64,000 bases of DNA from Alcaligenaceae bacterium (GTDB lineage: Bacteria > Pseudomonadota > Gammaproteobacteria > Burkholderiales > Burkholderiaceae_B), in assembly GCA_013416445.1 (NCBI GenBank), contig JACCER010000010.1:89593-153592 (forward strand), written 5' to 3'. A program made the translations under genes and the position numbers. Positions 59,974 to 64,000 of this stretch are shown piece after piece. The notes below the pieces were generated by a model that ran no database searches, was not told where the DNA came from, and saw nothing but the letters and a program-made list of their open reading frames with translations. Within the stretch, counting starts at the first letter, position 1. Each line of letters begins with the position of its first letter.

Positions 59974-60783
59974 CTAACTTGGGCGTTTGGCCAAACGATT
60001 CTTGAGTAAGAACCAGCACATATTAAGAGCGAATGATCGGCCCAGGCGCGTCATTTGATCCTGAGATATGCCCACAGGTCTATGTGCGCCAGGGCTCAAG
60101 AACCCAAATACACCCGCCAACCCGCGTTCCTCTTCCAAAGTAATTTCATCGCACTTGCGTAAAAAATCGATCACACTGCCCCATTTAGTTGGATCGTAAG
60201 GTGCCGGATTGGGAAAAAAATAGGCCACATCAGCGGCAACATCTGCAGCCAAGGTTTCGAGCGCGATACGTGCGTTCACCAATGCCGCATTGAAATCAGG
60301 AGGAGTTGCACGGAATGCCTGGGCCGAATCATTGATCTTTGAGATAATCTCTTCGCGCCGAGGGGCAGCGCAATTACGCAATGCCTCGACTAGGTCGTCT
60401 TCGACCGGAGCTGCCTCGCCAACCGAAGGATCTGTCTGAATCAGCTTCTGGCTTTCGATGGCATAGCCGTCTAGCAATAGGCACTGCGTCAGATCGTGCA
60501 TACGCTCGTCGAACCGATACTTCGGATTGACCCGGGAGCGCAAATCCCGTGCGGTGCTAACCACTTCGCTCAAAACCAGCATGATGGTCCGATCGTCCAG
60601 GCCTCGCGCAATGTTGTTCAACTGGAACAGCAGTTGCGACGATGTCAGTGCGAGGTGCGCGACACCATACTTGCTCAACAGCACTATCGAAACAGCGGGC
60701 TCCTGTAATTCCAGAAACTGCGCAAAGGAATGCCGCGTCCTCAATCCAATCATGCTGTGAATCTCCTTGAGTCTAATGCCCAT
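59974..60783 (-). CDS. Hypothetical protein, possible HEPN-like C-terminus
   Basis: Protein of 269 residues, largely helical. A C-terminal region (NARIALETLAADVA; GVFGFLSPGAHRPVGISQ; RLGRSFALNMCWFLL) resembles HEPN/abortive-infection-like helical domains found in defence genes, but I see no certain catalytic motif. It lies between topB and ssb. The start is weakly supported (GAG before ATG 60783). The 40-bp repeat copy 2 lies upstream. Confidence 0.55.
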   Translation of the reverse strand: MGIRLKEIHSMIGLRTRHSFAQFLELQEPAVSIVLLSKYGVAHLALTSSQLLFQLNNIARGLDDRTIMLVLSEVVSTARDLRSRVNPKYRFDERMHDLTQCLLLDGYAIESQKLIQTDPSVGEAAPVEDDLVEALRNCAAPRREEIISKINDSAQAFRATPPDFNAALVNARIALETLAADVAADVAYFFPNPAPYDPTKWGSVIDFLRKCDEITLEEERGLAGVFGFLSPGAHRPVGISQDQMTRLGRSFALNMCWFLLKNRLAKRPS

Positions 60784-60877
60784 CGTAAAGGCTCTACGCA
60801 CAGTGTAACGGGTGATCAGGTAGTGCCGAGGTACTAGCAATAGTCGAGACAGCAGAAGTACAGCTGGAGAAGCGCGT

Positions 60878-60917
60878 GGAACACAGTGGACTTCAATGGA
60901 GCTATCCCCTGGGGATA
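60878..60917 (+). repeat. 40-bp repeat with palindrome, copy 2
   Basis: Reads GGAACACAGTGG then ACTTCAATGGAGC then TATCCCCTGGGGATA (palindrome 60903-60917, extended by one pair). It sits between the ssb stop and the hypothetical gene at 60783. Confidence 0.75.
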
Positions 60918-60983
60918 GGTGTGTCGCACGACGTTAATAAAGGAGCAGCGGCATCGACATGCCACTGCTCCACACAAAGTCAG

Positions 60984-61385
60984 TTATTCGTCCTCAGAAG
61001 CCGGTTCGGTACTGACCGGCTTGCCACTGACTTTAATCGACTCCAGCCGAAACGGCAGGATGCCCACGCGCCGAGCCTCGATTTTGAAGGTCTCGCGCTC
61101 GTTTTTCTCGGCGTCCTCCCATTCGTCGCGCACGGTGCGGCCCTCCACCAACACACGCATGCCTTTCTGATACAGGTTGGCCCAACTCTCGGCATCGCGA
61201 TGCCACAGTTCCACTGGAGCCCAGAAGCCACCGCGGTCCTCGAAGGTGCCATCTTTTTTTGGCACAGGGTTGTCGAAGTAGACATTCAGGCGCAACAGCC
61301 GGCTGGGTTCATCGTTGCCATTGGGAAACTCACGATACTCCGGGGCCGAGCCGATATTGCCTTCACCGAAAAAATGGGTACTCAT
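60984..61385 (-). CDS. ssb: Single-stranded DNA-binding protein
   Basis: Protein of 133 residues with an OB-fold SSB pattern (EGNIGSAPEYREFPNG; LRLNVYFDNPVPKKDG; VLVEGRTVRDEWED). It lacks the usual acidic DIPF tip and ends ASEDE instead, as ICE-borne SSBs can. It protects ICE single strands during replication and transfer. The ATG follows GGAG. It is in line with topB in these elements. Confidence 0.85.
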   Translation of the reverse strand: MSTHFFGEGNIGSAPEYREFPNGNDEPSRLLRLNVYFDNPVPKKDGTFEDRGGFWAPVELWHRDAESWANLYQKGMRVLVEGRTVRDEWEDAEKNERETFKIEARRVGILPFRLESIKVSGKPVSTEPASEDE

Positions 61386-61442
61386 AGGTCACTCTCCTGA
61401 TGCTTGGGGTGCCTGCTCTGGCGCAGGCGATTAGAATTACCG

Positions 61443-61970
61443 CTAATCGCGGCCTGTCTCAGACATAGATCGCAGCCGGTGCAGGTAGACGTCTTCGGCC
61501 TGGGCCAGCTTGTTGGCGCATTCGCGAGCCTGGCGGCCAAGCGTGTGCAAAAGACTGATCTGCATGTTCAGCACAATGCGCTGCTGCTCAATGGCGTGCA
61601 GGTCATCAAGCATCGTGACCGGCGTAGCGGCACTGGCCATCAACGCCTGCCACAACGCCACGCCCATGGCCGAACGGTCATGCTTGCGCCAGCGTAGAAA
61701 GCTCGTGCCTGCGCCAGTGTTTTGTTGGGCCAGTTCCACATCCAGCAGGTGAAAGGGGTAGCCGCTCGTCTGTGGCAGCACTCGTCGCTGCGCCAGGCCT
61801 ATCATGTCGTCGCGCAGTGCGAAACACTGGTTGGCCCAATCCTCCAAAGCCCCCTTACCTTTAAAAGGTTTTAAAAGGCCTTTTAGATAGGCCGCGTGTT
61901 CCAGCCGCAGGAAGTCCGTCTGTTGCAACGCCTGGAAGTGGCGGCGTGCGCCGTCCTCTTGATCGATCAT
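61443..61970 (-). CDS. DUF3158-family ICE protein
   Basis: Protein of 175 residues, helical, with LLDVELAQQNTGAGTSFLRWRKHDR as central landmark and a long coiled C-terminal helix. It matches the DUF3158 family next to PFL_4669 genes. Function unknown; probably DNA-processing related. It overlaps the PFL_4669 gene by 4 bases. Confidence 0.8.
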   Translation of the reverse strand: MIDQEDGARRHFQALQQTDFLRLEHAAYLKGLLKPFKGKGALEDWANQCFALRDDMIGLAQRRVLPQTSGYPFHLLDVELAQQNTGAGTSFLRWRKHDRSAMGVALWQALMASAATPVTMLDDLHAIEQQRIVLNMQISLLHTLGRQARECANKLAQAEDVYLHRLRSMSETGRD

Positions 61971-62767
61971 GCCGGTTCGTCCTCGTCGGTGGCAACAGGC
62001 TCGAACGTATCGGGCGAAGCCTCTGACACGACAGGCGGCGTATCGCCCGCATCGGGCTCGACATGGCTACTCAGCGGCTGGCCCCGGCGCACAATCGGCG
62101 GCGCAAAGCGTGAGCGCCGCGTACCCTCCAGCACGTCCTGCGGCAGTTCGCCGAACTTCTCGATGGCGGCCCGCGCGGCGGCATTTTGCGAAGCGAAATC
62201 ATCTCGCTGTGTGCCTGAATAGCGGTATTGCTGCGCCAGGCTAAACAGGCTTCGCAGGGCGTGCGCGCCCTCATGCAGCCAGCGTTCCAGTGTGCTGCGG
62301 TCTATCAGTGCCGTGTGGTGCGCGAGGATAAGTTTGCGCGCGATCTCATCGTAATCGGCCAGCAGATAGACAGCGGCGAACCCCAATTGAGCATTGACGA
62401 ACAGCGGTAACTTAACCGGCTGTACATTCAGGTTCTCTCCCAGGCTCAGCGCCGATGGCACGTTGGTTAGGGCCTGATCAACCTGTTCACCCAGGCTTTG
62501 AAGCGTGTTCTTGGTTTGCTCGAGCTTGTCTTCAATGCGAAGCATCCACCAATCGGAATACGGATCGTCTTGCTCCGCGCCCCGTTTGAGCTTGTTCATA
62601 ATCGACACAAAGCCGTTTAGGCCGACAATCGCCGGCTTACCTTCAGCGGGTGCACGCCCGTGCCAGATGCGTGAGGCGTGGTGCGTGTGCAGCGTGAGCG
62701 ACATAGCGCTGCGCAGAGACCCGAGGTTCAGCTGCAAGGACTCGGAGGAATTGCGTTCATTGGACAT
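61967..62767 (-). CDS. PFL_4669-family ICE protein
   Basis: Protein of 266 residues. Key segments are LTLHTHHASRIWHGR, FVSIMNKLKRGAEQDDPYSDWW and LPLFVNAQLGFAAVYLLADYDE, typical of the PFL_4669 family. The end is acidic and disordered. The family belongs to the ICE maintenance/replication module. It overlaps DUF3158 and starts after a GC-rich gap with the 40-bp repeat copy 3. Confidence 0.85.
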   Translation of the reverse strand: MSNERNSSESLQLNLGSLRSAMSLTLHTHHASRIWHGRAPAEGKPAIVGLNGFVSIMNKLKRGAEQDDPYSDWWMLRIEDKLEQTKNTLQSLGEQVDQALTNVPSALSLGENLNVQPVKLPLFVNAQLGFAAVYLLADYDEIARKLILAHHTALIDRSTLERWLHEGAHALRSLFSLAQQYRYSGTQRDDFASQNAAARAAIEKFGELPQDVLEGTRRSRFAPPIVRRGQPLSSHVEPDAGDTPPVVSEASPDTFEPVATDEDEPA

Positions 62768-62885
62768 AGTGACGACTCGTCGTGAATGGGTAAGGCACCA
62801 TCATCGGCATGGACCAGAAGGCAGTCAGTCAAGAAATGGAAACGCGCTTATCCCGGTTTCGCGGTGATCACGTTGGCCCACGAAT

Positions 62886-62925
62886 TATCCCCAGGGGATA
62901 GCTCCAAGGAAATCCATGGTGTTCT
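62886..62925 (-). repeat. 40-bp repeat with palindrome, copy 3
   Basis: On the minus strand it reads GAACACCATGG then ATTTCCTTGGAGC then TATCCCCTGGGGATA (palindrome 62886-62900). It is upstream of the PFL_4669 gene and downstream of the STY4528-type gene. Confidence 0.75.
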
Positions 62926-62996
62926 GATCATCCAACACGCGATGGCCTTGCAGATTAGATGCAGGTCATGACTGCTCCCCACGCGGCTGTCCGGAA

Positions 62997-63902
62997 TCAG
63001 TCCTTGTTCACCAATTCGCGCAATCGATTCAGATGTTCCATAGCGACTTCGGGCGGCACCACTTCGCGCGGCGTTGATTCGGATGTAGGCACTTTGGCTG
63101 GTGTCGGGCCTTTCGATTTTCCTGCCCAGGGCTTGAAGTCCCCACTGATCGCACGTTGGATAATGCCAAACAGATAGCCGGCAGGATTACGCACCACCTG
63201 GTTATTGCAACGCGCCGCCCACTCGTCGAGCACCGCCTGGCGCAGGGACTCATCCACTTGTCGTAGCGCGACCAAGGTGCCCGCCTGCTGCTCTTGCTTT
63301 AATTGACCAAAACGTTGTGGCAAGCGTAAGTTCTGTGCCCCACGAACGGCCTCAGCCGTACGTACTTCTTTAATACTTACCTCATGTACTGTACGGTCCT
63401 GCTTCGGATTCCGAAGAGTGCCGTTTGACGCCGGTTTCAGCCCTGGTTCGGATTCCGAAGACGGCGCTTCGACATTCCGAAGTAAGCCCGAACGGCCTTC
63501 TTCGGATTCGTGGCGATCCCCCTCCTGTGGATAACTCGTGTCTGGGGCGTCCTGCTGCAGGCGTTGCGCGAGCACGTACAAACGTGAGGGCAACGTGCGT
63601 CCCTGCAACAAGGGGTCATCGGCAATTTCCTGCAAGGTATTCAGGCCGACGATCTGGACGGCCTTGGCCGAGTGACTCAGAGACTGACTGACCAGTTCCA
63701 GATAATCCGGGTCAAGCTGCATCGCTTCAAACGGTGTCAACGGTTCGTCGTGCAGCACATAGAGGTTGCCCAAAATACGGCCCGTTTTGGGGTCGCGCCG
63801 ACGGCGTACCAGACTGAGCCAACGCGTCAGACGCAACAAGGTCAGTGCACGCGCCACGGTCTCATGCGAGGCCTGGACTTGCCTCGGTTTCACGTACAGC
63901 AG
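62997..63902 (-). pseudogene. STY4528-type ICE replication protein, 5' part lost to an IS
   Basis: The readable part (about 300 residues) contains LYVKPRQVQASHETVARALT, TLLRLTRWLSLVRRRRDPKT, NLYVLHDEPLTPFEAMQLDPD, and a C-terminal region with NQVVRNPAGYLFGIIQRA, as in STY4528 pathogenicity-island replication proteins. A helix-turn-helix-like part would precede. In its 5' direction the frame runs directly into an IS3 transposase end at 63904, so the native N-terminus is missing. The leftover frame beginning further up belongs to the IS. Confidence 0.75.
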
Positions 63903-63903
63903 C

Positions 63904-64000
63904 TCATGCTGCTTTAAGCACTGCCTCCATTTGCACCGGCGTACGATACCCGATAGCTGAGTGCAGGCGTACTCGATTATAGAAGCCCTCAATCCAATTG
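63904..64000 (-). mobile_element. IS3-family transposase, 3' end (window edge)
   Basis: On the minus strand from the window edge the translation reads NWIEGFYNRVRLHSAIGYRT then PVQMEAVLKAA and stop (TGA at 63904-63906). This is the conserved C-terminal end of IS3-family OrfB transposases (integrase core). The rest lies outside the window. It interrupts the STY4528-type gene; the exact IS end was not resolved. Confidence 0.85.

Noticed and set aside
62997..63992. Reading the replication gene as a complete 331-residue protein
   Set aside because: Its first about 30 codons lie in the other frame of an IS3 transposase end, so the start is an artefact of the insertion.

Overview
The window looks like a betaproteobacterial chromosome, probably Alcaligenaceae-like. 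That guess rests on protein character and moderate-to-high GC only; no 16S or tRNA gene is present. Three blocks can be seen.

(1) About 200-8,100, all on the minus strand: a complete System I cytochrome c maturation operon, transcribed ccmA-ccmB-ccmC-ccmD-ccmE-ccmF-ccmG-ccmH-ccmI, then a TlpA-type thioredoxin and ccdA. Most junctions are 4-base ATGA-type overlaps, so it reads as one transcript. CcmABCDE load haem on CcmE, CcmF/H ligate it to apocytochrome, and CcdA/TlpA/CcmG supply reductant.

(2) About 8,300-13,610: a small metal-related accessory region. It holds an orphan CzcI-like secreted protein, a small hypothetical gene, a YVTN beta-propeller protein with a His-rich insert, and a copper P-type ATPase followed by a CueR-type regulator. 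A MerR-type promoter with a 19-bp spacer precedes the ATPase.

(3) About 13,650-64,000: most of an integrative and conjugative element (ICE) of the PFGI-1/ICEclc/SXT-TOL type (MPF-G secretion system, MobH relaxase). From left to right it has the HD-domain relaxase TraI, a VapBC-type toxin-antitoxin pair, DUF3742, TraG-N, the PFL_4711/4710/4709 group, a RadC-like protein and DsbA-like thioredoxin, and a RES toxin. Next come the TraC ATPase and the PFL_4705-4701/RAQPRD core channel genes, the TraD coupling protein and the PFL_4695/SLT/PFL_4693/PilL group. After these is a long run of mostly uncharacterised accessory genes: SNF2 helicase, DUF6094-type methylase, DUF3275, DUF932, a doubled DUF3577 and orphan Dcm. 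The DNA-processing genes follow: topoisomerase III, SSB, DUF3158, PFL_4669 and a STY4528-type replication protein. The last is cut by an IS3-family element at the right edge. Cargo or late insertions inside the ICE include a TIR-like (PF10137-type) gene, a membrane protein gene, and a decayed EamA transporter next to a DUF2007 gene.

The most unusual signals are non-coding. (a) A structured element of about 90 nt recurs at five places, always just upstream of a minus-strand accessory gene (22.9, 49.0, 51.4, 53.7 and 54.6 kb), with covarying stems. (b) Short GC-rich hairpin leaders precede almost every gene of the accessory run. (c) A 40-bp repeat ending in the palindrome TATCCCCWGGGGATA occurs three times, in the topB, ssb and PFL_4669 neighbourhood. 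No integrase, attachment site, CRISPR array or RNA gene of a standard class was found. All family assignments are from reading motifs and remembered family features, not from searches.
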